A DNA stretch of 64,000 bases from Campylobacter concisus (lineage in GTDB: Bacteria; Campylobacterota; Campylobacteria; Campylobacterales; Campylobacteraceae), in the NCBI RefSeq assembly GCF_002913715.1, contig NZ_PPCE01000006.1, positions 94,721-158,720 of the forward strand, read 5' to 3'. The translations under genes and the position numbers were made by a program. Shown piece by piece: positions 36,296 through 47,717 of this stretch (its first letter is position 1; each line of letters opens with the position of its first letter). The notes beneath the pieces are model-generated. The model was not told where the DNA came from and ran no database searches. It saw only the letters and a list, made by a program, of their open reading frames with translations.

Positions 36296-37188
36296 CTGTT
36301 CTCTTGCCTTTTTACGCTAAAAAGATAAAAGCTAAGTGCCGCCATTAGCATCGCCACGCCGCCTATTAGATAGATAGCGTTTATGATATTTTCAGGTGCA
36401 GTGATAGCAAATTTAAAGACTAGCATGAGCGCCTCGATCGCAAGTGCGATGATGATAGAGCCGATAAATCTAACCATCGTCTTATAAATAACACTATTTT
36501 CTTCGTGATTTTTGCCTAAAACCTCTTCTTCAAATATCGTCTTTACAAGGTCAAAAATGGCAAGAGCCAGCGTTAAAATGATGGTTGATTCAAAAATTTC
36601 TTCGACATTTATATGCTCGATGCTCTTTGAGATAAAGCTCTTTACGCCGTGCCAAAACAAAAATGCGCAGATCATAAAAAGCGATGCACAAAAGAGCGCA
36701 TAAACTGTCTTTAAAAATCTACCAAAATGCTCCTCGACAAAGCCGCTATCGACCATATTTAGGATATTTTCTAGGCTTATATCGATGCAAGCGATAAATT
36801 TAAGCTCATTTTTTTCATTATAGATAGGCACGCTTGCTGTGACACATAAACCTCCATTTAGACTTGATGGATAAGGATCACTTAAAACACACCTTTTCTC
36901 GCGCACGGCGGTGTAGTAGTAGGCTTTATTTGCGCGGTTTTCACCTTTTGGAATTTTATACTTTTCATTTAGGCTGATCGAGTCTTCGATCTGTATGCCA
37001 TTTTCGTCTAAAATGTATAGTGCATCAAAATTTTCTATCTCGTGGCTGATCTTATCAAAGCCAGCTTTTATGTTTTCTAAGCACACTCCAGGCAGTCTGT
37101 TTGGCAAATTTCTACTAAATAAATAGCAGATATACGCCCTTGCCTTGTATCTCGTGTCACTAAATCTCTTAATATCTTTTATAACCAA
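36292..37188 (-). CDS. pglG: PglG-like membrane protein with PDC-type sensor region
   Basis: 298 residues. A periplasmic-type sensor region (about 35-150; VREKRCVLSDPYPSSLNGGLCVTASVP) comes before membrane helices near 160-180, 202-216, 235-255 and 263-290. C. jejuni PglG has the same size and lies between pglF and cheY; its function is unknown and it is not needed for N-glycan assembly there. Here hisH and hisA lie between it and cheY. Confidence 0.8.
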   Translation of the reverse strand: MVIKDIKRFSDTRYKARAYICYLFSRNLPNRLPGVCLENIKAGFDKISHEIENFDALYILDENGIQIEDSISLNEKYKIPKGENRANKAYYYTAVREKRCVLSDPYPSSLNGGLCVTASVPIYNEKNELKFIACIDISLENILNMVDSGFVEEHFGRFLKTVYALFCASLFMICAFLFWHGVKSFISKSIEHINVEEIFESTIILTLALAIFDLVKTIFEEEVLGKNHEENSVIYKTMVRFIGSIIIALAIEALMLVFKFAITAPENIINAIYLIGGVAMLMAALSFYLFSVKRQENR

Positions 37189-37190
37189 AA

Positions 37191-38972
37191 CTAGCCTTTT
37201 AAATTTAGCGCATGATTAAACTCAGGCACGATAACCTTAAGTGCAGGTGCGATCTCGTTATCTTCAAGCTGCAAAAGCTCACTTATCTGCGAGTTTAAAA
37301 GCACTAAATCATAAGGCTCTGAATGCGTTACAAAGATCGACTCATATTTTGTTTGCACATCATCTTTGTTGATAAGTAGCTCTTCATAAAGCTTTTCACC
37401 TGGTCTAAGACCCACAAATTCTATACCCAAATGCTCTTTGTTTGAAAGAAGAAGCATCTTTTTAGCAAGATCAACGATCTTAACAGGCTCGCCCATATCA
37501 AGCACGAAAAGCTCGCCACCTTTTGCGATAGAGGCTGCTTGAAGGACTAGCTGACACGCTTCTGATGTAAGCATAAAATATCTTGTGATCTCTGGGTGAG
37601 TGACGCTTAGTGGCTTATTTGCAGCGATCTGCGCTTTAAATTTAGGTATGACAGAGCCGCTTGAGCCAAGGACGTTACCAAAGCGAACGCAAACTATCTC
37701 GCATACACCTGCTTCGTTTGAGTTTAGTGCGTAAAGCTCGCAAACACGCTTAGTTGTACCCATTATGTTTGTTGGACGTACAGCCTTGTCTGAAGAGATC
37801 ATGACAAATTTCTTAACGCCGTATTTTTTAGAAAGATCGACTGCATTTTTTGTACCAAGGATGTTGTTTTCAACTGCTGAGCGAGGGTTTAGCTCGCAAA
37901 GCGGCACGTGTTTATAAGCAGCCGCGTGGATAACGATCTCAGGTTTAAAGTCAGCAAAGACTTCTTCAAAGTCCTTTAAATTTGTGATATTTACAAGCTT
38001 GCTAATAGTTCTTTTGTCTTTTGTGTCTTCGCCTATTTTATAAAGATTAAACTCGCTGTGCTCAACCATTATAAGCTCACTTACACCATATTTCAAGCAC
38101 TGCTTACAAATTTCGCTTCCTATACTACCGCCAGCTCCAGTGACAAGCACTCTTTTATCTTTTAAAAAATTTGAAATAGCCTCTGGATTTAAGTCTTTTG
38201 GCTTTCTAGCCAGCAAGTCTTCGATCGAGATATCCTTGATCGGCTCATTTTCGATAAGAGAGAAGAGCTTCATATCTCTTATACCATATCCACTTAGCTC
38301 ATCAACTAGAGCTTGAAGCTCGTCTTGATCTAATGCAAGCGCGATGATAGCGGTCTTTGCATCATAATCTTTTATAAGGCTTGGTATCTCTTTTTTATCT
38401 TGAACTAAAAATCCATCACAATAAGTACCAACAAGATCACTTCTGCCATCTACCACGCCAACTGCGTAGTAGTCAAGATAGCCCTGCTTTAAGCCACGTA
38501 AGACGTGAAGCGCTTTTGACGTTGCGCCTATAACGATACAAGGCTCACCTTTGTGAGGTTTGTTTGAAAAGTCAAGCACCATGCGTTTTGAAATTCTTAA
38601 AAGCCCAACAAGTAAGCATGAAATAAGAAGATCAATGAAAATAACGCTTCTTGGATATGGATTTAAAAAATCTTGAATGATAAAAAAAATGATCGTAAAT
38701 AAAACCGCTGAGCAAACGTGAGCTAAGAAAATTTTTCTTGCTTCGTTTAATCCAAAAAATCTCCACGGTACCTTGTAAATTTTAAACATCCACATAAAAA
38801 AGAGCTTAAAAACGATCAAAAATCCAGCCGTTACAAAAAGCCCTTGCACGTAGATATCTGGGATGTCGGCGTTAAACCTTAAAAGATAAGCCGCATATAT
38901 CGAAAAAACAAATATAAAAACATCGCCAAGAAGGAAAAATACAAGCCTTTTTAACTTTGTTGCATGAAACAT
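37191..38972 (-). CDS. pglF: UDP-GlcNAc 4,6-dehydratase PglF
   Basis: 593 residues. Four N-terminal membrane helices (about 10-125), then a CoA-binding-like region and an extended SDR domain with [13 protein letters not shown] (about 274-286) and [17 protein letters not shown] with the catalytic region. It makes the UDP-4-keto-6-deoxy sugar, the first step to UDP-diacetylbacillosamine, followed by PglE and PglD encoded next to it. Confidence 0.95.
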   Translation of the reverse strand: MFHATKLKRLVFFLLGDVFIFVFSIYAAYLLRFNADIPDIYVQGLFVTAGFLIVFKLFFMWMFKIYKVPWRFFGLNEARKIFLAHVCSAVLFTIIFFIIQDFLNPYPRSVIFIDLLISCLLVGLLRISKRMVLDFSNKPHKGEPCIVIGATSKALHVLRGLKQGYLDYYAVGVVDGRSDLVGTYCDGFLVQDKKEIPSLIKDYDAKTAIIALALDQDELQALVDELSGYGIRDMKLFSLIENEPIKDISIEDLLARKPKDLNPEAISNFLKDKRVLVTGAGGSIGSEICKQCLKYGVSELIMVEHSEFNLYKIGEDTKDKRTISKLVNITNLKDFEEVFADFKPEIVIHAAAYKHVPLCELNPRSAVENNILGTKNAVDLSKKYGVKKFVMISSDKAVRPTNIMGTTKRVCELYALNSNEAGVCEIVCVRFGNVLGSSGSVIPKFKAQIAANKPLSVTHPEITRYFMLTSEACQLVLQAASIAKGGELFVLDMGEPVKIVDLAKKMLLLSNKEHLGIEFVGLRPGEKLYEELLINKDDVQTKYESIFVTHSEPYDLVLLNSQISELLQLEDNEIAPALKVIVPEFNHALNLKG

Positions 38973-40100
<1,128 letters not shown>

Positions 40101-40112
40101 TTATTTTTAAAT

Positions 40113-40703
40113 TTATATCTTAGCGCGCTCGCATGCAGGCACGCCATACGCCTTTGTGCCATCTTTTATATCTCTAACAACCACGCTTCCAGCACCAACG
40201 ATGCAGTTTTTGCCGATGCTTATGCCTTGAATGACGCTTGAGCCAATGCCAACATGCGTAAATTCGCCCACGCTAACATTTCCAGCAAGGGCTGCATTTG
40301 GGCTGATGTGAGCAAATTTACCTATGTCGCACTCATGCTCTATGACTGCGCCAGAATTTATGATAGCACCCTCTTTTATGCGAGCTTTTGCGTTTATCAC
40401 GGCATTTGGCATGACAACTACACCTTTTTCTATTACAGCGCTTTCGCTCACAACCGCACTTTTATGGACTAAATTTACTATCTCAAAGCCAGCAGCCTCT
40501 ACTTTTTTGCTGATCTTTTGCCTAGTTTTGTTTTCGCCAATGGCTATTATGATATCGGCTTTTTCAAGCTCTGGGCTAAATTTACACTCGCTAGCATCAT
40601 CTAAAAAAACTATCTCATCATAGCCGTTGCTTCTAGCGATGTCAGCGACCACAAGACCATGCCCACTCGCGCCGTAGATGTAAATTTTCTTAGTTTTTGC
40701 CAT
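40113..40703 (-). CDS. pglD: UDP-N-acetylbacillosamine N-acetyltransferase PglD
   Basis: 196 residues. N-terminal nucleotide-binding part starts [19 protein letters not shown], then left-handed beta-helix hexapeptide repeats (about 90-190) with the catalytic region [13 protein letters not shown]. It acetylates the C4 amine to give UDP-diacetylbacillosamine. I chose ATG at 40703, with GGAG 7 bp upstream; the longer frame would extend 42 bp into pglC. The result matches the 195-residue C. jejuni enzyme. Confidence 0.95.
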   Translation of the reverse strand: MAKTKKIYIYGASGHGLVVADIARSNGYDEIVFLDDASECKFSPELEKADIIIAIGENKTRQKISKKVEAAGFEIVNLVHKSAVVSESAVIEKGVVVMPNAVINAKARIKEGAIINSGAVIEHECDIGKFAHISPNAALAGNVSVGEFTHVGIGSSVIQGISIGKNCIVGAGSVVVRDIKDGTKAYGVPACERAKI

Positions 40704-41295
40704 TAAATTTCTCCGTCGTAGCCTGCCCCTCTTTGCTGACGCCACTTCGTTTTAGCACCTTTTCGATGGTCTGTAAGGCAATCTTTACATCAAGCATAAA
40801 GCTTAAATTTTTAGCGTAATAGACATCATACTCAAATTTTTTCTCCCAGCTTATGGCGTTTCTGCCATTTACCTGCGCTAGGCCTGTGATACCTGGACGT
40901 ACGTCGTGGCGGTGCTTTTGTGTTTCGTTATAGATGGGCAGATACTCAACCAAAAGCGGCCTTGGTCCGATGAAACTCATGTCTCCTTTTAGCACATTAA
41001 AGAGCTGTGGCAGCTCATCAAGGCTAAGCGAGCGGATCAGTTTGCCAAATCTACCAAGACGCTGCTCGTCTGGCAAGAGCTCACCATTTGCGTCACGCTC
41101 GTCGCTCATTGTTTTAAATTTATAAATTTTAAAAATTTTCTCATTAAGACCTGGTCTTGCCTGCGTAAAAATGACATCGCGGCTTACTTTAAAATAGATA
41201 AAAATCGCCGTTGCTACGATAATAGGCGATGTTAAGATGAGCAAACATAGTGCCCCCAAAATGTCAATCACCCTTTTTAAAAAATTTCTATACAT
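40690..41295 (-). CDS. pglC: Phosphoglycosyl transferase PglC
   Basis: 201 residues, monotopic phosphoglycosyl transferase: N-terminal re-entrant membrane helix (about 10-33), catalytic D93-E94 in SLSLDELPQ, and FIGPRPLL and [13 protein letters not shown] motifs. It transfers phospho-diacetylbacillosamine onto undecaprenyl phosphate. From memory this is nearly identical to the structurally solved C. concisus PglC, which is my main species clue. Overlaps pglD by 14 bp and pglA by 8 bp. Confidence 0.97.
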   Translation of the reverse strand: MYRNFLKRVIDILGALCLLILTSPIIVATAIFIYFKVSRDVIFTQARPGLNEKIFKIYKFKTMSDERDANGELLPDEQRLGRFGKLIRSLSLDELPQLFNVLKGDMSFIGPRPLLVEYLPIYNETQKHRHDVRPGITGLAQVNGRNAISWEKKFEYDVYYAKNLSFMLDVKIALQTIEKVLKRSGVSKEGQATTEKFNGKN

Positions 41296-42403
41296 CTATA
41301 AATTTCCTATAAATTTCTATATATCTTTTTGCGATTTGCTTCTCGTCAAACTCGCTAACCGCCCAGCTTCTGCCGTTTTGCCCAAGTCTAGCACAAAGTG
41401 CTTCGTCATCAAGCAAAATTTTTATCTTTCCAGCAAGATCATTTGCGTCTTTTACCTTGCATAAAAGTCCGTTGTAGCCGTCCTTTACTGCCTCATTGCA
41501 GCCTGTAACATCGCTAGCAACGACTGCTTTAGCCATACTCATCGCCTCTAAAACCGTTCTTGGAAAGCCCTCTTTGTAGCTAGGAAGTGCTAGCAAGTAA
41601 GAAGCCTTTAACAGCTGTGGTATGTCGTTTCTAGCGCCAAGATAACGTACTTTACCACCTTTTAAAAAGCTCTCATCTGCGGTTGATTTGTTGCCACTAA
41701 AGCCCTCGCCCACAAAGACAAATTCGCAGTTTCTGTAGCCATTTAAAATTTCAGCTGCCTCGTAAAATTCACGAACGCCCTTGTGCCACATGGCTCTTGC
41801 GATCATGAGAATCACCTTTTTATCGCCAAGATCAGCCGCCTGCGTGATGGCTGGGTCAAATTTGATAGTATCAACGCCGACACTTTTTATGCGGTACACT
41901 TTACTTTTATCTATCAAATTTTTTGAAATCATATAATCAGCGTCCGAGTCGTTTACAAATACGCAGGCATCAGCCTTAGCAAAGGAAAATTTATAAAGAC
42001 TCTCCATGACAAAACGCACTGCCTTTATCTTAATATCATCATCGATATAAAAGCTGCCAAGACCTTCAACCAAATTTATCACGTGCTTTATGCCAGCGTT
42101 TTTAGCGGCAAACGTGCCAAAGACATTTGACTTGTGAGCGCCAGTTTGAAGCAGGTCTAAATTTAGCTCACCTAAAATTTGAGAAAGTTTTTTTGAGTTA
42201 TTTATCACAGTTAGTGGATTTAGACTGGCTTTGTCAAGCTCGTAGGTAACGGAGTGAAAGCTTTTAGCAAGCTCATCAGTAAAATTTCCCTTTGGAGCGA
42301 TAGCAAAAACTTCATGCCCCATATCTTTTAAAGCCTGCATTATTGGACGCCTAAAAAAGTGTATACTCATGTCAGCGTGGCTTAAAAACCCTATCCTTGC
42401 CAT
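41288..42403 (-). CDS. pglA: GalNAc transferase PglA (GT4)
   Basis: 371-residue GT-B glycosyltransferase. N-terminal [16 protein letters not shown], and donor-site EX7E motif in [30 protein letters not shown]. In C. jejuni PglA adds the first GalNAc to lipid-linked bacillosamine. Placement directly after pglC in the transcript (before it in reading order, after pglB) matches the C. jejuni locus. Confidence 0.9.
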   Translation of the reverse strand: MARIGFLSHADMSIHFFRRPIMQALKDMGHEVFAIAPKGNFTDELAKSFHSVTYELDKASLNPLTVINNSKKLSQILGELNLDLLQTGAHKSNVFGTFAAKNAGIKHVINLVEGLGSFYIDDDIKIKAVRFVMESLYKFSFAKADACVFVNDSDADYMISKNLIDKSKVYRIKSVGVDTIKFDPAITQAADLGDKKVILMIARAMWHKGVREFYEAAEILNGYRNCEFVFVGEGFSGNKSTADESFLKGGKVRYLGARNDIPQLLKASYLLALPSYKEGFPRTVLEAMSMAKAVVASDVTGCNEAVKDGYNGLLCKVKDANDLAGKIKILLDDEALCARLGQNGRSWAVSEFDEKQIAKRYIEIYRKFIDV

Positions 42404-42405
42404 TT

Positions 42406-44505
42406 TTACCTCTTTAATTTATAAATTTTTGCCGCCCCATCAAGTATGACTGGCTCAAAAATTTTTGGATCGTACCTTTCAAGCACAAAAAGCTGGATGT
42501 ATGCGCTATTTAAAATACTTTCATCAAGGATGATAAACCTGCCATAATCTCTCATAAAAATGACAGAAATATTTGAGCTTTCGTTATTTTTATACTCTTT
42601 GACATTTAGCTTGCCAGCCTCGTTATAATCAGTCTCTATGAAAGATTTAAGAGGCAAGATGTTGCCATCATAGATTAAATTTGTGACATCACTTGTGAGC
42701 GTAAAACCACCATTTAGTCTAATGCCATTTTCATTTTGAGAGATCGCTCTTGTGACGATAAAAAGGCCGTTGTTTAAATTTTTACCACTTTTTAGATCGA
42801 TCTTGCTAAATTGCAAAATGGTCGGAAAAATACCAAGCATCCTATCTGGAAGATAGTAATAAATATCTCTTGTCTTTGCTGGCAGGCTAAAATTTGCCTC
42901 TTTTATATCGCTAAAAAACTGATCGATGCTTGCATTTCTCTCTTTTAAAATTTGAGCCAAATTGCCATTAAATCGCTCTTTAAAATTTCGCTCTGTGTAC
43001 TCAACATCAAGCCTTGCCATATTTGCCGAGCTCATCTCATCGCTTCCAAGCGCAAAACTCACGGCAAAATTTTCACGCCCAAGGTGCTTTCCGCCGTCAA
43101 TGAGCGTCTTAACATCGCTGTAATATCTGATCGGATATCCATAGTCCCACCACGCAACCACGTAGTCCTCGCGTCCTGCGATACCTTTTAGCTTATTTAA
43201 AATTTCAACCTCTTTGTGTACAAAAACTGGCTCAGCCTTGTAACCATAGATATGAATGAGCGCTGGAGTAAGAGCAAGCATGGTTATAAAGGCTCTCGCA
43301 AGATTTAGTACCGCTCCTTTTAGCTTTAAATTTGAAAGTATAAACTCCACCAAATAGCCAAAGCCAAGCGCCATAATAGGCACAGCATAAATAGTAAATC
43401 TAAGGCCACTTTTAAATGCTAAAAAGCCAAGTGCAAGCATGCCAAGCGAGACGGCAAATGAGCGGTGTTTGTAGCAAAAAAGAGCAACGCCAGCAAGTGA
43501 GATCAAAAATGTGATGATATTTGCGCTGATCCTCTCGCAAAATAGCGTAAAATCAACGATGCTTGACTCTTGGATGGTTTGATTGACATTAAAAAAGTGA
43601 AAGCTCATGCCTCCAACTTCAGGCGCATCTCTAAAGACGTAAAATTTAAGCTGAAAAATAATCGGATTTAGTCCGCCACGAATTACAAAAACAATAAAAA
43701 CAAATGCCAAAATACCAAGAGCAATTTTTAAATTTATCACCTCTTTTTTAAAAAGACAAAACGCATAAATAGCGATGATAGCAATAAATTTAAGCGTTAG
43801 ATCAAGATTTGAGATAGCAAGCAAAAGCAGCGAAATTTCAAGGTAAAAAAGTGGATTTTTCCTATCAAAAATGAGCGTGTAAAGTAAAAATAGCCCAGTT
43901 AAAATGCTAATAAGCGAAAATGCGCTCGCATACCACCACATATAAATAAGTGCGCTTAAAGGCGCTATTATTAGGCTATTTGTGTCCTTTTTCTCAAGCA
44001 CCCTAACAAGTCCCCAAACGACAAAGACGCTAAGCGGGATGATGAGCATGTCGGTGTCGTAGTAACCTGCCATTGTGCGGTTGTAGTAGCTATTTGCGAT
44101 CACTGCAAGAAGTGCAGCGATAAAGCCAGCAAATTTTAACTTATACTCATTTGCGATCAAGATGACTGGCATAGCGACAAGCGATGAGAAAAATACGCTC
44201 ATATAAATCATCGCCGTCTCAAGCTTAACGCCTAGAAATTTTACGATCCAGTAAGTAAGTGTGGAAAGCGGATAGCCGTAGTAGCTAAGGTCGTTTTCTT
44301 GGTGAAAGCCAGCCAGCATATCCCTTGCGCCCTCGGCAAATGCGTAGCCGTCGTTTGTGCTGATCATTAGCTCGTTGTTCCAGAAAAATACCGGATATTC
44401 ACTCGCCCAAAAGACCCAGTAGAGCCTACAAACCACGCTAAAAAGGACTGCGACAAATATCATCAAGTATAAAGAGTAATTTTTAAAAAACAAATTTTTA
44501 TTCAT
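42406..44505 (-). CDS. pglB: Oligosaccharyltransferase PglB (first copy)
   Basis: 699 residues. About 11-13 membrane helices to residue ~420 and a periplasmic C-terminal domain. Signature WWDYG at 452-456; acidic metal/catalytic residues in TNDGY (D52), YYDTD (D150, D152) and the loop TIQESS (E313). It transfers the lipid-linked glycan to Asn in D/E-X-N-X-S/T sequons. Position between pglA and pglJ equals that in C. jejuni, so I take it as the orthologue. Confidence 0.96.
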   Translation of the reverse strand: MNKNLFFKNYSLYLMIFVAVLFSVVCRLYWVFWASEYPVFFWNNELMISTNDGYAFAEGARDMLAGFHQENDLSYYGYPLSTLTYWIVKFLGVKLETAMIYMSVFFSSLVAMPVILIANEYKLKFAGFIAALLAVIANSYYNRTMAGYYDTDMLIIPLSVFVVWGLVRVLEKKDTNSLIIAPLSALIYMWWYASAFSLISILTGLFLLYTLIFDRKNPLFYLEISLLLLAISNLDLTLKFIAIIAIYAFCLFKKEVINLKIALGILAFVFIVFVIRGGLNPIIFQLKFYVFRDAPEVGGMSFHFFNVNQTIQESSIVDFTLFCERISANIITFLISLAGVALFCYKHRSFAVSLGMLALGFLAFKSGLRFTIYAVPIMALGFGYLVEFILSNLKLKGAVLNLARAFITMLALTPALIHIYGYKAEPVFVHKEVEILNKLKGIAGREDYVVAWWDYGYPIRYYSDVKTLIDGGKHLGRENFAVSFALGSDEMSSANMARLDVEYTERNFKERFNGNLAQILKERNASIDQFFSDIKEANFSLPAKTRDIYYYLPDRMLGIFPTILQFSKIDLKSGKNLNNGLFIVTRAISQNENGIRLNGGFTLTSDVTNLIYDGNILPLKSFIETDYNEAGKLNVKEYKNNESSNISVIFMRDYGRFIILDESILNSAYIQLFVLERYDPKIFEPVILDGAAKIYKLKR

Positions 44506-45622
44506 TAGGATTTTCCAAAAAATTTATAAGCTTGCTCGCTATATTTTCACTATCAAAAAATTTAGCCCGATTATACGCAACCTTTTCAAAATTTTGCCTT
44601 ATTTCAGGCGTATTAAGCACCTTTATCATCGCCTCTTTCATCGCATTTTCGTCATCAACTGGTACCAAAATACCAAACTCACTCTCGCCCAAAAGCTCCT
44701 TTGCGCCACTCTTATGTTCGGTCGAGATGATAGTTTTCTCGCATGCAAGTGCTTCAAGCAAGACATTTGAAAAGCCCTCAAAACGCGAAGCGCAAAGCAA
44801 GCAAGAGGCATTTTTTATGTGCCCAAAAGGATTTTTATCAGTGCCAAGAAGCTTTACTCGCTCGCCTACATTAAGCTTGTCGATTAAATTTTGTAGCTCG
44901 TCCTTTAAAGGTCCTTTGCCAAGGATGCCAAGCGTGGCTCGATGGTCGTTGATAGATGCGATTATTTTTATTAACATGGCTTGATTTTTACCGCTATCAA
45001 GGCGGCCTATGTTTATGAAAAATGGCTTAAAATCATCCTCAAGTGGCTCATCTTTTAGCAAATTTATAGTTTTTAGATCAAGGGCGTTATAAAGCACCTT
45101 TGTTTTAGTCTCACTCATGCCAAAATTTCGCACCAGATCCTCTTTATTGCCAGCTGCATTTGCGAGAATTAGATCAGCTTTTTTATAAAGATGAGTGAGT
45201 AAAAATTTATTAACTCGCCCGCTTAGATCGTTTTTATATAGGATCGACGGACAGCTTCGCTCGCTGATAACTAGCCTAGCCTTTAGCCCTAAAATTCTAG
45301 CAAGCCCAGCAATATAACAAGGGCGGTTCATAAGCACAAACTGCGTGTCTATGCCTAAATTTTGACAAAGTTTTTTATACTTAAAGGCAAGCATTGGCAT
45401 TGCCAAAAAGAGCCTTGCAAGCTTCTTTAGCCCGTTCTCATAAGGATCGCTGTTTTCTATAAAGTGGATCTGCACCTCGCTTGGGATCTCATAGGCGATG
45501 ACCTTGCTCATTAAGATGAGATGAACTTCATAACGTTTGATCAAAAATGGCAGTAAATTTGCCACATTTCGCTCAGCCCCACCAGGTCCCATCGAATATA
45601 AAAAAACGGCTAATTTTTTCAC
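44498..45622 (-). CDS. pglJ: GT4 glycosyltransferase, PglJ-like
   Basis: 374 residues. GPGGAERNVANLLP at the N-terminus, NIGRLDSGKNQAML, and the donor-site motif RFEGFSNVLLEALACEKTIIS. In C. jejuni PglJ adds the second GalNAc, and the gene also lies next to pglB. It overlaps pglB by 8 bp. Family is certain; sugar specificity is assumed from position. Confidence 0.82.
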   Translation of the reverse strand: MKKLAVFLYSMGPGGAERNVANLLPFLIKRYEVHLILMSKVIAYEIPSEVQIHFIENSDPYENGLKKLARLFLAMPMLAFKYKKLCQNLGIDTQFVLMNRPCYIAGLARILGLKARLVISERSCPSILYKNDLSGRVNKFLLTHLYKKADLILANAAGNKEDLVRNFGMSETKTKVLYNALDLKTINLLKDEPLEDDFKPFFINIGRLDSGKNQAMLIKIIASINDHRATLGILGKGPLKDELQNLIDKLNVGERVKLLGTDKNPFGHIKNASCLLCASRFEGFSNVLLEALACEKTIISTEHKSGAKELLGESEFGILVPVDDENAMKEAMIKVLNTPEIRQNFEKVAYNRAKFFDSENIASKLINFLENPNE

Positions 45623-46662
45623 TTGCTAACAACCTTTTTTATAAATTCTCGCCACTGCTTGATGATGTTTTCTTTGCTAAATAAATTTGCACTTTCGCTG
45701 GCGTTTTTTGCTAGTTTTTGCCTTAAATTTTCATCTTTTAAAAGCATTTCAAGCTTATCTTTTAGATCATTTGCGTCGCCATTTTTAAAGATAAGTCCGT
45801 CCGTGCCGTCATTTATAAGCTCCCTTGCGCCCACGGTGTCACTGCTTAGCCTAGCGCAACCAAAAGCGCCTGATTCTATTAGCACATTTGAAAGCCCCTC
45901 GCTTCTTGAGCTAAGAGTAAAAATTTTTGCCTCGCTATAAAGCTTTGTGACGTCGCTCATATGGCCTAAGAATTTGATGTTAAGCCCTAAATTTGACGCC
46001 ATTTGCTTTAGCTGTACTTCTTGCCTGCCACTGCCTGCGATCTTTATCTCCCAGCCATCAAGCAAGCTCTTATCTACCTTGCTAAGCGCCTCAAAATAGA
46101 CATCATAGCCCTTTACCACCTCCAGCCTCGCCACGCTTAAGATGACGTTTTGCTTCTTGCAAATTTTAGGCATGTCGATAAAAAGTGGGTTGTGGATGAC
46201 CTCGCAGTTTTTGACAAATTTATAGTACTCGTAGTCGCTTTTGCTTAGCACGCTTAAGCCATCTACAAATTTATAGGAAATATCACGCATAGCGCTTGCG
46301 ATTTTGCTTTTTAAGTAGCTATGCTCGTGATGCTCGGTTGCTATTAGTTTGCTCCTTAGATCAGCATTTGCCAGCACACAAGCGACATTTGTCCAGTCGA
46401 TAAAGCTCATTATAAGATCAGCTCTTTGCTCTTTAAAAAGTGCTCTAAGGGCGAGGATTTTCTTAAATTTTAAAGCGACACCTGAGCCAGTGACGTTAAG
46501 ATTTATGATATTTATATTGTCACTAAATTTATAAAGCCCAAGATCCTCTTCAAGCAGGGCGATAGTGATCTCATTGTCCTTGCTAAGCTCATTTGCAAGC
46601 ACATTTAGCACTCGCTCAGCTCCGCCATTTCTAAGTGCGGCGATGACAAAAAGAATTTTCAC
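45619..46662 (-). CDS. GT4 glycosyltransferase of the N-glycan locus (PglH-like)
   Basis: 347 residues from a GTG start at 46662 that overlaps the previous stop (GTGA) with GGAGG 6 bp upstream; a longer ATG frame would run into the neighbouring gene. Motifs NGGAERVLNVLA (near residue 13), SVARLEVVKGYD and SRSEGLSNVLIESGAFGCARL place it in GT4. Length and position are like PglH, the enzyme adding terminal GalNAc units, but the actual sugar is unknown. Confidence 0.8.
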   Translation of the reverse strand: MKILFVIAALRNGGAERVLNVLANELSKDNEITIALLEEDLGLYKFSDNINIINLNVTGSGVALKFKKILALRALFKEQRADLIMSFIDWTNVACVLANADLRSKLIATEHHEHSYLKSKIASAMRDISYKFVDGLSVLSKSDYEYYKFVKNCEVIHNPLFIDMPKICKKQNVILSVARLEVVKGYDVYFEALSKVDKSLLDGWEIKIAGSGRQEVQLKQMASNLGLNIKFLGHMSDVTKLYSEAKIFTLSSRSEGLSNVLIESGAFGCARLSSDTVGARELINDGTDGLIFKNGDANDLKDKLEMLLKDENLRQKLAKNASESANLFSKENIIKQWREFIKKVVSK

Positions 46663-47717
46663 TTCACACCTCCAAGCCTTAAAAGCTCTAGCCATTTTTT
46701 ATAAATTTGCTCCACGCTAAACTCATCAAGTCTAGCCCTTGCATTTTTGACAAATTCGCCCATTTTTGTCTCATCTTGGATCAAATTTGCAAGCTTTTTG
46801 CTCATCTGATCAGCGTCATTTATCTCGCAAAGCAAGCCATCAAAGCCATCTTTTATAAGCTCTTTTGCCCCGCTAGTTCTTGTCGCAACCCGCACGCAGT
46901 CGTAGTTTATCGCCTCTATCAAGGTGTTTCCAAGACCCTCGAAATTTGAGCAAGAAAGCAGCACCTTTGCTCTTTTATAAAGTGAGGCGATGTCGCTAAC
47001 GTTGCCTAAGAATTCGATATTAGCGTCCAAATTTTTAGCTAAATTTTCTAAATTTGCTCTCTCACCACCATCTCCAGCGACAGCAAATTTATAGCCACAT
47101 TGCTTTAAGCTTGCAGCCACTCTTACAAACATTTCGCAGTTTTTTATCTTATTTAGCCTGCCAACAAAGATGATTAAATTTTCTTTGGCAAAACTCTCAC
47201 TGCGCACCTCTTCAAAGAGTGGGTTGTAAATTTTCATCACATTTTTGCAAAATTTTGAGTAGTAGCCACGATCCTCGTCGCTTAAGACGCTAAGTGCGTT
47301 TGCAAATGGATAGCTTATGCGTCTTAGCACCTTAAAGATCGCTCTTTTTGGTGCAAGATAGTTTGTGTGCTCGCTTATTATTATAGGCGTCTTTAACCCA
47401 GCTGAGCTAAAGAGTACCAAGGTATTTACGGCGTCTAAAAAGGATATTACAGCGTCAAATTTGCCCTCTCGTATGAGCGCTCTTAAGGCAAGCGCTTTCA
47501 AAACTCTCTTTTTTAAATTTCCAATTAAGCCAAGCTCATCAGCCCCAATGCCTAAATTTATGAGCTTCACGCCGCTTGCCAGCTCGTAAAATGGCTCATC
47601 CTTGTCAAATTTAACAAGGCTTACATCGTGATCCACGCTAAATCTTGATGCGATCACCGCGCAAACCCTCTCTGCACCGCCACTTCTAAGCGTTGATGTG
47701 ACAAATAATATCTTCAT
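46659..47717 (-). CDS. GT4 glycosyltransferase of the N-glycan locus
   Basis: 352 residues. RSGGAERVCAVIASRF, FVGRLNKIKNCE and NFEGLGNTLIEAINYDC are GT4 motifs. It resembles the next glycosyltransferase gene closely in plan, so the two may have arisen by duplication and may add successive sugars. ATG overlaps the GT2 gene stop by 4 bp. Confidence 0.82.
   Translation of the reverse strand: MKILFVTSTLRSGGAERVCAVIASRFSVDHDVSLVKFDKDEPFYELASGVKLINLGIGADELGLIGNLKKRVLKALALRALIREGKFDAVISFLDAVNTLVLFSSAGLKTPIIISEHTNYLAPKRAIFKVLRRISYPFANALSVLSDEDRGYYSKFCKNVMKIYNPLFEEVRSESFAKENLIIFVGRLNKIKNCEMFVRVAASLKQCGYKFAVAGDGGERANLENLAKNLDANIEFLGNVSDIASLYKRAKVLLSCSNFEGLGNTLIEAINYDCVRVATRTSGAKELIKDGFDGLLCEINDADQMSKKLANLIQDETKMGEFVKNARARLDEFSVEQIYKKWLELLRLGGVK

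Noticed and set aside
40704..40745. N-terminal extension of PglD
   Set aside because: The 14 extra residues are basic and unlike the family, and the frame would overlap pglC further. The downstream ATG has a good GGAG site and gives the expected length.
46663..46695. ATG-started extension of the GT4 gene at 45619-46662
   Set aside because: The GTG at 46662 has GGAGG at proper distance, overlaps the upstream stop by GTGA, and starts at the conserved first strand of the fold.
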